A DNA stretch of 64,000 nt from Lineus longissimus. Its lineage: Eukaryota > Nemertea > Pilidiophora > Heteronemertea > Lineidae. The stretch lies in NCBI RefSeq assembly GCF_910592395.1, contig NC_088310.1, forward strand, positions 12,221,501 through 12,285,500, given 5' to 3'. A program made the translations under genes and the position numbers. The notes under the pieces are model-generated. The model was not told the origin of the DNA. It was given only the letters and a program-made list of their open reading frames with translations, and made no database searches. Positions 1 through 10,070 of the stretch are shown piece after piece; the first letter of the stretch is position 1; each line of letters opens with the position of its first letter.

Positions 1-419
1 GCGTCATCTAGGCCTATTTCAAAGGACCTGCACATGTATACGCAATGATTTCCTCTCGACCAGTTGTGTGGACCGTTCGCTCATCGCATTTTTTACAGTA
101 TGTCTGTCCACGACACCATTCTTAAACTATGGTTTGATGAACCTCCCTGTTGACTCATTTATCACAGTTACCAAACCGATTCTTCCGAAAGTACTACCCA
201 TTACGGAAGAAATATTTTGGAGTGGCATGGCCTGACGTTCGCCTCCACTGATTTTAATGCAGCTTTAAATAGCAGCTAATTTGTATGAGAATATAATACA
301 AGATACTGTACTTCCTCAGTCGAATTTATTCAAAATGAACAAGAAAAATTCGAATAGTCAAACGAGCCTACTCGGCATTCTCTGGATCTCAACGAAAGAC
401 AATTCCTCCTCGTCGTCAT
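1..419. other. No gene recognised
   Basis: I see no coding region or structured repeat here. It lies downstream (minus strand) of the pogo-like relic at 420-889 and may be the eroded 3' part of that element, but no motif supports this. Confidence 0.4.
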
Positions 420-889
420 AATCAATCGCGAAACTGGTCATTCAGATGGGCTGAATAACCATCTACGATAAGTAGAAAGTTCTCCCCATACAGAAAATCA
501 GCTAGAACTGTGGCTGCCCATTCAACAGTCGATTCTATTCTTGCCCATCCATTTCGACGGGATGTTAACTCCACATTTTCTTATGCATGTTCCCTAAGTT
601 CCCTTGATCAGTTCAAACCTGTCCAAGCTGAACTTGCCTCGGGATGTTTATTTCTGCATGGCCCTTTTCTTCGAATCCTTTGTTGAACGGCGCGGAATTC
701 TTTTAATCCTTGTTCCTTCAGGTCCTTTCCCGATACGGGAAATCCTAATTCCCTCCTGGCTACGAACCAATCCCGGGGTAAATTCTCAGCCTCAGGCCAG
801 AATCTAGTACCTTGTCGCCTGAAGCGCCGTATTCGTCTCCGTCTTTGACTGTCTTCAAAAGCCATTCTAATGTCGTCTTCATGACACAA
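420..889 (-). pseudogene. Relic of a pogo/Tigger-type transposase (CENPB-type DNA-binding domain plus a piece of the DDE domain)
   Basis: The minus-strand reading frame 889-608 gives about 93 residues. Its middle (FWPEAENLPRDWF then ARRELGFPVSGKDL) follows the CENPB-type helix-turn-helix pattern of a hydrophobic-E-x-x-L-x-x-W segment followed by R-x-x-G-x-x-V-S. About 120 bases further on, in another frame near 485-424, FLLIVDGYSAHLNDQF resembles the second-Asp region of the pogo DDE catalytic core. In a full Tigger/pogo transposase these parts are about 150-200 residues apart, so an internal deletion is inferred, and stops follow the second motif. No TIRs or TA target duplication were found. 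Inactive remnant; family assignment is by motif pattern only. Confidence 0.45.
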
Positions 890-2483
890 CCAATGTTGGA
901 AAGTTGCTACCCTGATATTGCGGAATCTAGCGAAATGATTTTGAGAGCGATCATGTTCTAAACCCTCAAGGTGAGCCTGTCAATAATCGTCAATGTAGGA
1001 AATATTCTCTTGCAAAGAGTAAGCTTGAAGCCGTCGTGCAATGCGGTCGTCAGAGTGACCCATGCATTTCTATTCTTTGCTACGAAGCTCGTGGTTATGT
1101 ATAAAAACCAGTGATCGTTACGTAACAATGGATAGGCTTGCTACCTGCATTCGGCTCACGTCATCATGTGCTGTTCCATCTAATTTGACACAACCCTTAT
1201 ACCTGGTCATAAATTTGACGGAGGCTCTGCGCTGACATCAGGTAAGTGGGATTCTCCCGTATAAATTAGCAATTACCCGTGCCGAGTTGGGGCCAAGGAC
1301 ACATGGAGCGTTCGGTATTTGGTGAAAGGAATGACCAACACAGATAAACATTTGTACTTCATATTGAATGTAATTTGGCCGCTATTTGCCGCTTCAAAAA
1401 ACAAAAATACATACTGGTTGTTTACAAATACATGTATGTTGATTAGACACGTTTAACTGAAACACATCCTTGAAAATTTAACCGAAAGTTTAAAACCGTG
1501 TTCCATAATAGAGTCTTTTTGGTATGGCAAGGTTGGGAGAAGCATAACAATTGCACCTTATTTCAAGATAAGACGAATGGTTGGAATGCCGTCGGAGTCA
1601 TCAAATTACATCTGAGAATTTCCATGGGATAGTTGTCCTGTTGCGTTTCATCATCAGAAACTGGCCTGTCTGCACTTAAATACTTTGCTTATGGGTACTT
1701 CGCTGATTTTGAGGACCAATTCGTGTTTTTGGCGATTGTTTTGGGGTAGACCTGTGTCCGATCAAATCCCCGATCTGTAATGACTGCATCGACAACCTTG
1801 GCATTTTCTAGTATGATATGAAATTCCGATTGGATATGAATAGAATCTGTGAACCGTTATATCGTACTGTATATGTAAGTCTACTTAAGTTGTCCGTTTC
1901 GGAGTTGCAGGCGTATACATGTACTCTTGTTTCCTCACGTATTCCGTCTTTGGGCGCCATATTTAAGAGGCCCAAAGGGATGAATACCTCGCGAATACCT
2001 AATATAAAGGTTAGGCCTAGTGGATTCGACTCGGATCGTGGCGCAGACCTTTGACCAGAGACACCCACTTCTTGCAGTCCCCTAGCATTGGTCGATGGGA
2101 TCTTAAATGAATTGAGTGGGTTGTATTACCAGACAATCGTGTTTGGGCTTTTATTCATGGCGTGACCGAGGCGGAGCAAATGGACAATGCCCATTCATCA
2201 CGTGGGCATAGAACAGCCGCCCCGCATGTGCTGAACCCTATTGCGTTCCACACCCAATATAATTATTTTTTATTAGCGGTATAGGAAGACGGTATACGTG
2301 AGGAAACAGAGTATATTGGTGTTAGTCGAGGCTCGGAATTTATATTACATTAGTTTGCTAAGCTAACAACAGACGGCGCGCGCATTTCACGTTGGTCTGG
2401 CTTTGTCCTTTTCGTCTCGAAAGTAAAATTGATATGCACCTTAAACGTGGTCGAATTCCATCGTCAAATTCAATGTAACAGTA
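890..2483. other. Unassigned intergenic DNA
   Basis: No gene, repeat structure or splice-bounded exon could be supported. The short open frames between 1808 and 2068 on both strands overlap each other, have no motif and no splice sites, and look like chance. Confidence 0.4.
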
Positions 2484-2891
2484 CGTATAAAGTAAAATAT
2501 CTGCACGATTATAACAGCCATATTTCGCAAGTTTTTGCTTATTACAGAAGAGCGATTAACTATATACATATTCACTAAAAATGATAAGAATCACGGAAAA
2601 GATAAGAATCACGGAAAGAAATAGGAAAAAATTGACCGCTGCGGGTTTCGAACGTGGGTCGCTGGCGTGATATGGGCCAGCGTATAAAGTAAACAATATG
2701 CGAGATTACATGTAGAACAGCCATATTTTGCAAGTTTTTGCTGATAATAGAAAGACTGATTCACTGTATACATATGTGTATTCACTAAAAAATGATAAGA
2801 ATCACGGGAAAAATAAGAATCACGGAAAAAATAAGGAAAATATTGACCGCGGCGGGTTTCGAACTCGGATCGCTGGCGTGATATAGGCCAG
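2484..2891 (-). repeat. Two tandem copies (197 and about 211 bp) of a tRNA-derived SINE-like unit
   Basis: Each unit starts with CGTATAAAGTAAA (2484 and 2681) and runs through CAAGTTTTTGC, repeated AAGAATCACGG words and a GGTTTCGAAC segment followed by GCTGGCGTGATAT. Read on the minus strand, the right copy ends in a tRNA-like head at about 2925-2848: a D-arm-like GTCTTT...AAAGAC hairpin, an anticodon-arm-like CTGGC...GCCAG hairpin and a T-arm B box (AGTTCGAAACC). The A-box half is present only at the right end; the left copy begins within the anticodon arm. Function none inferred beyond a Pol III-type SINE. The tandem arrangement is unusual for a SINE and could reflect replication slippage. 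Confidence 0.55.
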
Positions 2892-2925
2892 TGTCTTTTC
2901 CTAAAGACCACCATGATGAGCCTGG

Positions 2926-3573
2926 CCAGCTGTTCATACGAAAGAAAAACACATGCATCTCACGATGTTCATACGAAAAAACACACGAAAAACACATTTT
3001 GCGCTGAAAATATGTATTAGAGACGTAGCTGAATGGCTTCACGGGTAAAATATACATGCACATACGAAAAATTAGGAAAGCCTATCCAGCAGTTGATCGA
3101 TGCAGTGGTAGATATAAAGTTGCTTTTACCGGTTCTAGTTATAATATTTGATATACATGTAGATGACATCAAACGAAAATGTATCACTATTTAAACTTAC
3201 ATCACATTACATTCGAGGGTACCTTAACATGTACCTAGACATGTACCTAAACATTCGAGGTTAAATCAGCGACCGAATATTTATGCACACTTAATTATTC
3301 TCATTTACTCCGCTGTTGTCCGTTTGGAATTTCAAACGTCGTTTATTATACAGTAGGTCTTCTTGATCTACTAACACGAGAGGTTCACAGCTATGTACCA
3401 TTGCAGAATCATGAAGAGAGTGTGCTTAGTTGCTATACCACTTCATTCGCGGCGTTTATCAAAACAGTATTGCAAAAAATAGAGAGGTAACAGCGACTGT
3501 ACTTAAAATGTCATAAATCAATAAATTGATGTTTTCATCGATACTGCTTGTTCAACTTTTGTTATTGCTATTG
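2926..3573. other. Unassigned AT-rich DNA
   Basis: No gene found. It contains short ACATGTA-rich stretches and the left 6-bp candidate target duplication (3568-3573) of the foldback element that follows. Confidence 0.4.
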
Positions 3574-4399
3574 TATGGGCGGTTATTACCGCAAATAAAG
3601 ACAAACCAAAGCAAAGACACTTGTGTAGCATATCAAGGACACGTAGATTGATACTCCTGGGGGTTATTACCGCAAATAAAGACAAACCAAAGCAAAGACA
3701 CTTGTGTAGCATATATAGGACACGTAGATTGATACTCCTATGTGTGCCACATCAAAGACATCTGGACCATACACCACATCAAAGATAACGATGCGAAGTC
3801 AACAGGCGGCGCCACCGTCTTGGGAAAAGTAAAAACGATTTCGACAACGATAGGTTTTTGTTGATATAAGCGACTATTTTTATTTTTATAATCATTTTTT
3901 TCTCGCAGTGCAATTTTTATTAATTGATTCAACTTCAATAAGTTAAATGAGAAGAAAAATAAATATCTCGACTTGAAAAAAAAATTTAATTTCAAATTTT
4001 TTTTTTGACTTGAAAAAAAATATCTCGACTAGAAAAAAATCATTTCGAGTGGAAAAAAAATCATTTCCACTTTTTGAAGCAAACGGCTTGCCATAGGAGA
4101 GAGGTGGCAAATAACAACAACGTCAACAGGCAGCGTACGGCCGCCAGCAATCTACAGTGGCGCCGCCTGTTGACTTCGCATCGTTGTCTTTGACGTGGTG
4201 TATGGTCCAGATGTCTTTGATGTGGCACACATAGGAGTATCAATCTACGTGTCCTTGATATGCTACACAAGTGTCTTTGCTTTGGTTTGTCTTTATTTGC
4301 GGTAATAACCGCCCAGGAGTATCAATCTACGTGTCCTTGATATGCTACACAAGTGTCTTTGCTTTGGTTTGTCTTTATTTGCGGTAATAACCGCCCATA
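3574..4399. mobile_element. 826-bp foldback (long-TIR) non-autonomous DNA element
   Basis: The left arm starts TATGGGCGGTTATTACCGC and the right arm ends with its reverse complement. The arms, about 240 bp each (roughly 3574-3815 and 4155-4399), match closely across the GACACTTGTGTAGCATAT, ACGTAGATTGATACTCC and GTTGACTTCGCATCGTT segments. Within each arm an about 85-bp block beginning GGTTATTACCGC is tandemly duplicated. The centre is AT-rich with repeated TCGACTTGAAAAAAA-like words. The identical hexamer CTATTG lies immediately outside both ends (3568-3573 and 4400-4405) and is the probable target duplication. No coding capacity. The superfamily is not determined; TIR sequence and a 6-bp duplication are not diagnostic to me. 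Confidence 0.75.
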
Positions 4400-5238
4400 C
4401 TATTGTCCACATTATTGTCAATTTTTTAATGAATTGCAATCTCTTTTAAAGAGCATACAATATACAGTCCTGATCATATTAATATCAACACCTACTTCAT
4501 TCAATATCTCCTAAACTACATGTAGTGCACCAACTCCAATGCGGTTTTCAGGATATTATCAGAAATCTTGTTGTCTATTTATACATTATGGCAGAAATTC
4601 GAATGCATGAGTTTTTCATTATGTAATCAGCCAATTAAAAAAACCGTTACAAAGAATTTTTTATTTCTAAAACTTTTTTTAAATTTTCGCTAGAACGATA
4701 GTACACAAAATTCTAAGAATACTGACTAAAAAATCAATAAAATCGAACTAGTAAAAATGTAGATAGAGCCATTTAACTTTTTGTTAAATTAAGGGTTTCA
4801 TTGCCAAAGCATGTTTTTCTCGTAGAAACATGCCACTTGGCAGTGAATGCGCTGTTAAAAATAGCTCTATCTTCGTTATTGCCCGTGCTGTGTTCTGCAG
4901 AATGTATGTACACCCAAAAACAGGTTCGTTTTTTTAAAAACTCTAACTTGGATTTCCTCAATTTTTGAATGAAATTGCGATTTGTCAACCCTTAGCCTAC
5001 CTGGCGGTCGCAGTTTTTGGAGGATTGTAATGGTTAGGGTCTAAAAATGACGCTAATCCTCTCCCCTTATAGCCGAACAGGGCAATTTAAACATTAATTA
5101 AGAAACTCGAAAACCAGAAGACATTATATGCACATCTGTTTTTGTCCAAAACTGCCTTTTGTGAGTGAGTGTGATGGTCATGAGAAGTTCAAAGTGCCAA
5201 ATATTCCAAAAGAGCGCGCATAGATTGATTTTCATATA
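4400..5238. other. Unassigned AT-rich DNA
   Basis: No gene or repeat boundary recognised. Short minus-strand frames at 4773-4988 and 5098-5340 have no motif, and the second runs into the MITE. Confidence 0.4.
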
Positions 5239-5414
5239 CAGTAGAACCTCTCTATTAAGGACACCCTCGAGACTGACAAGTGCTGTCCTTAATAGAGAGA
5301 TGTCCTGATTAGAGAGGTTAAATTGAATGAAAACAACCAATTTGGGACGAAATCAAGTGTCCTAAAGAGAGGTTGTCCTTAATAGAGAGATGTCCGGGAA
5401 GGGAGGTTCTATTG
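5239..5414. mobile_element. 176-bp MITE of Tc1/mariner type
   Basis: Ends CAGTAGAACCTC (5239) and GAGGTTCTATTG (5414) are inverted repeats with one mismatch, flanked by TA on both sides (5237-5238 and 5415-5416), as expected for a mariner-type insertion. The interior repeats TGTCCTTAATAGAGAG in both orientations and direct form, giving a nested hairpin. I recall similar 'tgtccttaatagagagg' sequences as abundant in invertebrate genomes, but could not search. No coding capacity. Confidence 0.75.
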
Positions 5415-5489
5415 TACATACCACTAAACCAACACACATAACTCCTCCCACCACCTTGCTGTGAGGTTGTGTCCCCACCTCATACTACC

Positions 5490-5649
5490 TGTTTCTACGA
5501 TTCCCTAGGCCCGCTACTTCGACAACATAACACAAATGAATATCGAAAATAACACTTTTATTTCGCAGCAACTTCCAACGATTACAAAACGTTGTCTCTC
5601 GTCACAGCCTCCATCATTACAGCCTATTCCAAAATCAATCGCCACAACA
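5490..5649 (-). repeat. 3' LTR of the BEL/Pao element
   Basis: 160 bp, starting TGTTTCTACGATTCCC and ending CGCCACAACA on the plus strand. By eye it differs from the other LTR at one base (A5522 against G10997). On the element's sense strand it contains AATAAA (complement of TTTATT in CTTTTATTTCGC), a possible poly(A) signal. 160 bp is short for a BEL/Pao LTR. Confidence 0.88.
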
Positions 5650-5664
5650 TATTCTCCCCCTCAT
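5650..5664 (-). promoter_or_regulatory. Polypurine tract next to the 3' LTR
   Basis: Sense strand reads GAGGGGGAGAATA directly abutting the LTR at 5649, the position and composition expected for the plus-strand primer of reverse transcription. Confidence 0.75.
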
Positions 5665-6237
5665 GAACAGACAGTGGTAACGAAATGTTCATCACTAACG
5701 TTAAGAGTCCAAAACACATACAAATTGTCTCATTGAAGACCGAAAAAAGAACGAAGTTGTCCCGTTATGGACCGAAGTATGAGTCCGGTTAATCCGGGCC
5801 CGGTGAGCGCTCAACGATCTGCGAAGTTAACAACAAGCAATCCTTATGCTAGATGTCCGAAATTAATGTGGATCTGCTGAATCCCGAAAGAACTTATATA
5901 AGTGATATACATTAATACCGCGGTGATAAAAATACTAGTGCACACGTCTAACGAATAAAGTCCAAATTAACTGGTAACACGAGAAAAAGAGCAAATTAAA
6001 ATAGTTAAGAAACACAGCCTGGGCAGCGCACGGCGTGCACCCAACAATTGGGAAGCATTATTCTGGCTTGGACCCCAATTGCTGCGAAGATTCTAACCAT
6101 CCAAATTTCCTCAAAACAACCACACTATGTCGAGTTATTATAATGTCCAAATAACCAAACGCAAGTTATCATCACAAAAGTTCAAGCGTAGGATGCTAGC
6201 GGAGCATCACCTAGCGCAATGTTCAAAGTCTGATTGT

Positions 6238-7731
6238 CTATTTCTTCACGAGTGGGCACAATCTAGTAATCGGACGGATATACTCCTGGCCACCGCTCTT
6301 GACCTTCACAACACGAACGTGTCCGTCGGTTCCTGGAAAGACCTCCGTTACCACTCCCAATGGCCACTTTCCACGAGGGTTGGTTTGATTGACCAGAATA
6401 CACACATCATCGACTTGAACGTCTTGGAGTTCTCTGTACCATTTTCCTCTTCGGTTTAGGTCTGTGAGTATCTCCTTCATCCAGCGTTTCCACACGTCAC
6501 AGATGAGCTGTTGGACATAGCGCCATCTATTCCGTGGGTTCACGACCAAGCTGTCCACTACTCGTGGTGCCAACTGTCCCCCAGCCTGACCGTAAATGAA
6601 ATGGTTGGGCGTCAAGACGTTGGGATCATTGGGACTGTCACTGCAATAGCTTAAGGGTCGAGAGTTAAGCAATCCCTCGACCTCCACGACAGATGTAAGA
6701 AGCTCTTCGTCAGTGATGCCCTTGTCCTTCAAGATGGCACTCAGCGCCCGCTTCGCTTGTTTCACCATGGATTCAAATAGACCCCCATGATGAGATCCGG
6801 TGGGTGGGTTGAATTTCCATTCGATGCCGTCGTTTGCTGCTTGATCAACTATCTTGCTCTGATCCATTGCCTGGACAAGTTCCTTCAACTCTCGGTTCGC
6901 CCCAACAAAATTAGTTCCATTATCGGAGACGACAAACTCCGGTTTCCCGCGTCTCGCGACCATTCGGGAAAACGCATTCAGGAAGCTGCATGTGTCGAGC
7001 GAATACGCGACTTCAAGGTGCACAGCTCTGCTAGTAGTGCAGGTAAACAGGCAGATATAGCGTTTCGCACTAGTCTTTCGACTAATCTTCACAAAAAACG
7101 GACCAGCGTAATCAACTCCACATCTACTGAAGGCTCGCACTGGGATTGTTGCTCGGAAATCAGGCAAAGGAGCCATCAGTTGCTGTCCTTTTACCTTTTT
7201 CATCAGCTTACATGTGTAGCATGTTCGCTCCCACCGTTTCACTTCTTCTCTACCGTGCACTATCCAGTACTTCGCACGGATGTCAGCCAATGTTCCATTC
7301 ACTCCTCGCACATGGTGACCAAGCACATGGTAGTGTGCCACAACAAGCTGAGTGATGCGATGCTTGTTCGGCAGGATTACAGGATGCTTGGTCTCGTAAG
7401 GTAGGCTGGACTTCTGGAGGCGACCTCCAACACGCATAACACCTTCGGCATCAAGGAAGGGTACCAATGGCTTTAGTCTTCCTCGAGCTGGTTCACGTTT
7501 ACTCAAATGGCTCAGATCCTCCGTGAACGCCTGCTGGGCCTCTTTTATCCAGTACTGCTCAGCCTCACTTAGTTCATCGACCCTAGATTTAACAGCACAC
7601 CGCTTCAGTCTCTTTTTAAAACGTATGACTAATGCTGTGACTCTCACCAACTGCAACCAACTCGGAAACTTGTCTGGATCGATGATGCTGTCAACTCTCT
7701 GGGCCGTGAACAGTACAGGAGAAGTCCGCAT
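6238..7731 (-). CDS. BEL/Pao integrase (C-terminal part of pol)
   Basis: 497-residue open frame. It catalyses insertion of the cDNA into the genome. The zinc-binding HHCC region is seen at HYHVLGHH...CYTCK, followed by the DDE core: Asp in CGVDYAGPF, Asp in VVSDNGTNFVG and Glu in GGLFESMVK. The C-terminal region has RRGKWYRELQDVQVDDVCI and ends RPITRLCPL, typical of Pao integrases (W-x-x-L...GD-V-x-I and a closing R-P-x-x-R-L motif). The frame stays open some distance upstream of the first Met; a stretch EDLWPRTQVGSCSPEA just upstream looks like the end of the RNase H-integrase linker. In an intact element this would be released from a Gag-Pol polyprotein; here it is in a different frame from the protease. 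Catalytic residues are intact. Confidence 0.88.
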   Translation of the reverse strand: MRTSPVLFTAQRVDSIIDPDKFPSWLQLVRVTALVIRFKKRLKRCAVKSRVDELSEAEQYWIKEAQQAFTEDLSHLSKREPARGRLKPLVPFLDAEGVMRVGGRLQKSSLPYETKHPVILPNKHRITQLVVAHYHVLGHHVRGVNGTLADIRAKYWIVHGREEVKRWERTCYTCKLMKKVKGQQLMAPLPDFRATIPVRAFSRCGVDYAGPFFVKISRKTSAKRYICLFTCTTSRAVHLEVAYSLDTCSFLNAFSRMVARRGKPEFVVSDNGTNFVGANRELKELVQAMDQSKIVDQAANDGIEWKFNPPTGSHHGGLFESMVKQAKRALSAILKDKGITDEELLTSVVEVEGLLNSRPLSYCSDSPNDPNVLTPNHFIYGQAGGQLAPRVVDSLVVNPRNRWRYVQQLICDVWKRWMKEILTDLNRRGKWYRELQDVQVDDVCILVNQTNPRGKWPLGVVTEVFPGTDGHVRVVKVKSGGQEYIRPITRLCPLVKK

Positions 7732-7809
7732 TTCTGTACTTGCTTCTGGGCTGCAACTTCCGACTTGGGTTCTCGGCCAGAGGTCCTCCTGAACTTCTCA
7801 AATGACGTC

Positions 7810-9603
7810 CTAGTCCCACAACTTTTGCAACTGCTGATCGGTTGACTCGTGTGTGGCATGAAAGCTCATCGTGAAGTTGGTGGTGGTCTGATGTACATTG
7901 ATCAAGGGTAGAGGACCAACACACGTCCAACCAAGCGGTGTTCTCCTTGCGACTGGCTCACCGGGTTTTCCAATACGCTCCTCAAGGGCGATACCTAACT
8001 CTGGGTAGTCAGATCCTATCAAAACATCAACAGTCTTCCTACCCGATGCTGTAGGAAACTCCAAATCAGCAATATGGTCAAACTTAGTCTTGTGGTGGTT
8101 CCAATTCTGTATCGGTAGCTTTCTGCACATGTCACTCATCGTCCAGATCTTCATCTTCCGAACCGTGCTGCCATCTATACTCTCAAGCTGAACTTTTACT
8201 TTCTGGCTGTCCAGTGACACACAGTCAGCAATTGAAGCAATCTTCAAATTCTCCTCAGTTCCACTTATTCCCAGAGCTGTTACGACATCCGCTCGAACAT
8301 AAGACGTGTCAGATCCTTCATCCAATAGTGCATTTATCAGCACTCTCTTTCCTCCTGGACCAACTAACCACACTGGAACCGTCCGCAGCACAACCTGTAT
8401 GGGTACATTAGGCTGCAAATAACTGGTACCAAAGGAACTGTTGGCATTATTGGCAGGGTCGGCTTTTGACTTTGGCGACGGTCGGTCTTCATGAAGATGG
8501 AAACGGTGACTTTTACCACAGCCATTGACATTGCATGTGTTCCCGCGGGGGCAGTTTTTACCCATATGATTTCCCGCCAAACATCTGTAACATAACCTCT
8601 TTTCCTTTGCTAGGCTCCATCGCCTTGGCACGGCCGCCGACTTCCAAACAGGACAGTCCAACAATCTGTGTGTGGATTCACAGATGTAGCATTTCATGTT
8701 GGCTTTCGCAAGGTTCTTGGCTTCACCTGTAGTGTGGGATCTGGCTTTCCATTGCACATAACCCTGTGGCTTTCCACCTGCGGTGCGACCATCCTTCTTT
8801 GAACAGTCTTGCTCCGACGGCTTGGTGACTCCAAATACGGGATCGTTTGCCTCTCGAGCGACACGTTGAAGGAAATTTACAAGTTCCTGTATCCCTGGAT
8901 AAACTTTATCCTTCACCACTTTATCTACTGCAAGCTTACGCCATCTGGACTTTAAAAACAGAGGTAGCCTCTCAACAATCTGTACGACCCTTGATCTCGT
9001 GTCGATTTCACCGATACAGTTCATTGCTTGTAAGGTTTCACTACAGCTTGACACCTCATCAGCCAAATCTTGCAGAGCCGTAGAATCAGTCCCCTTTATC
9101 ACTGGACCTTCCGTCACGTGCTTTACACAAGCTTCAGATATCTGGTACTCATTACCAAATCGCTCCTTCAACAACTCCAGGGCTCGGATATAGCCTTTAC
9201 GTGGATCCATAATGGCACACGGTTGAATCACAGCTGCAGCTTTACCCTTACAAAACTCAAACAGACAATTCAACTTTGCGCTATCATCAACGGTTGTGTC
9301 CCCAATGCAGCTATTGAAACGTCGCATAAACATCCAAAACTGTCTGGGATCTCCCGAAAATGTCATCATAGAGGTTTTCGGTAAAGCCATGGTATCCACC
9401 AATCGCTGTTGCCAATCACTGACATGACTGACCTGGGTGTTGGTCTTGGGCTGACGCTGAGGAGATTTTGGCTCTCTCCTTGACAACTCTGGTGAAACTT
9501 CAACCGCGGCTAGCGAACTCGACTTGGGATGGGGTGAGATGTCACTCATATTCATCATAGGTAAGTGTACTCGGGGGGTGATTGATGCATCAGGTGACTG
9601 CAA
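7810..9603 (-). CDS. BEL/Pao Gag C-terminal part and protease
   Basis: 597-residue frame; the first codon here is TTG and the frame is open upstream, so it is probably entered from the preceding gag frame. Residues about 80-250 form the DUF1759-type Gag core (TFSGDPRQFWMFMRRF onward). Around 310-380 lie zinc knuckles: CYICESTHRLLDC, CYRCLAGNHMGKNC, then the BEL-specific CNVNGCGKSHRFHLH. The aspartic protease active site is ALLDEGSDTSYV, followed by the usual DVLIGSDYPELG and TPLGWTCVG. The frame stops just after LQKLWD, where the family would continue into reverse transcriptase, so the RT deletion begins here. Confidence 0.87.
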   Translation of the reverse strand: MQSPDASITPRVHLPMMNMSDISPHPKSSSLAAVEVSPELSRREPKSPQRQPKTNTQVSHVSDWQQRLVDTMALPKTSMMTFSGDPRQFWMFMRRFNSCIGDTTVDDSAKLNCLFEFCKGKAAAVIQPCAIMDPRKGYIRALELLKERFGNEYQISEACVKHVTEGPVIKGTDSTALQDLADEVSSCSETLQAMNCIGEIDTRSRVVQIVERLPLFLKSRWRKLAVDKVVKDKVYPGIQELVNFLQRVAREANDPVFGVTKPSEQDCSKKDGRTAGGKPQGYVQWKARSHTTGEAKNLAKANMKCYICESTHRLLDCPVWKSAAVPRRWSLAKEKRLCYRCLAGNHMGKNCPRGNTCNVNGCGKSHRFHLHEDRPSPKSKADPANNANSSFGTSYLQPNVPIQVVLRTVPVWLVGPGGKRVLINALLDEGSDTSYVRADVVTALGISGTEENLKIASIADCVSLDSQKVKVQLESIDGSTVRKMKIWTMSDMCRKLPIQNWNHHKTKFDHIADLEFPTASGRKTVDVLIGSDYPELGIALEERIGKPGEPVARRTPLGWTCVGPLPLINVHQTTTNFTMSFHATHESTDQQLQKLWD

Positions 9604-9620
9604 TGGTGGCCTCTTAAGAC

Positions 9621-10070
9621 TCAGACTGCATAACTGGCGATGACGTCTTCATGGCCTTCTCTTGTGGATTCGAAAAAGAAGTCAGGCCTATGTTCTTTAG
9701 GCTCGGTATGCCCGGTCGATAACGGCATTGCCTGTGAAACATGCTGCTCATCATCCTGAGACCGTAACTTGGCTGGTGGTTGCACTGGCGTGCAGTGCCG
9801 CAATTGAGCCGTAAGCATGGCCACCTCCCGTCGGCTCTTCTCTAACTCGGATTGCATCTTGTCCATAAAATCCATATAGTCGGTGGCTGCCACATCACTG
9901 AGCAGCTGTAGCCCTGAAAACGTAGGTGGCTTTCTCTGCTTGCTGCTTCTATCCCCAAGATATGGGGACGACATCCTTTGCATAGCCCGGGCAGAATCTG
10001 CAACGCCATCTTCCGCCATCTCGTCCTCGAACTGATAATCGAATTCTGCCATCTTATAAATTACATTCAC
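9621..10070 (-). CDS. BEL/Pao Gag N-terminal part
   Basis: 149-residue frame; MAEFDY, six codons in, is a likely start. A heptad-like segment (MDFMDKMQSELEKSRREVAML) predicts a short coiled coil, common at the N terminus of BEL/Pao Gag. The stop is followed by a frame that differs by one position from the protease-containing frame and overlaps it, so either a programmed frameshift or a one-base mutation separates the two. I cannot tell which from one copy. Confidence 0.7.
   Translation of the reverse strand: MNVIYKMAEFDYQFEDEMAEDGVADSARAMQRMSSPYLGDRSSKQRKPPTFSGLQLLSDVAATDYMDFMDKMQSELEKSRREVAMLTAQLRHCTPVQPPAKLRSQDDEQHVSQAMPLSTGHTEPKEHRPDFFFESTREGHEDVIASYAV

Noticed and set aside
3024-3040. 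Plus-strand A-box-like TAGCTGAATGG as a tRNA gene
   Set aside because: No B box at the right distance on that strand and no cloverleaf; the nearby T-arm is on the other strand.
6787-7404. 205-codon plus-strand open frame
   Set aside because: Antisense shadow of the BEL/Pao integrase.
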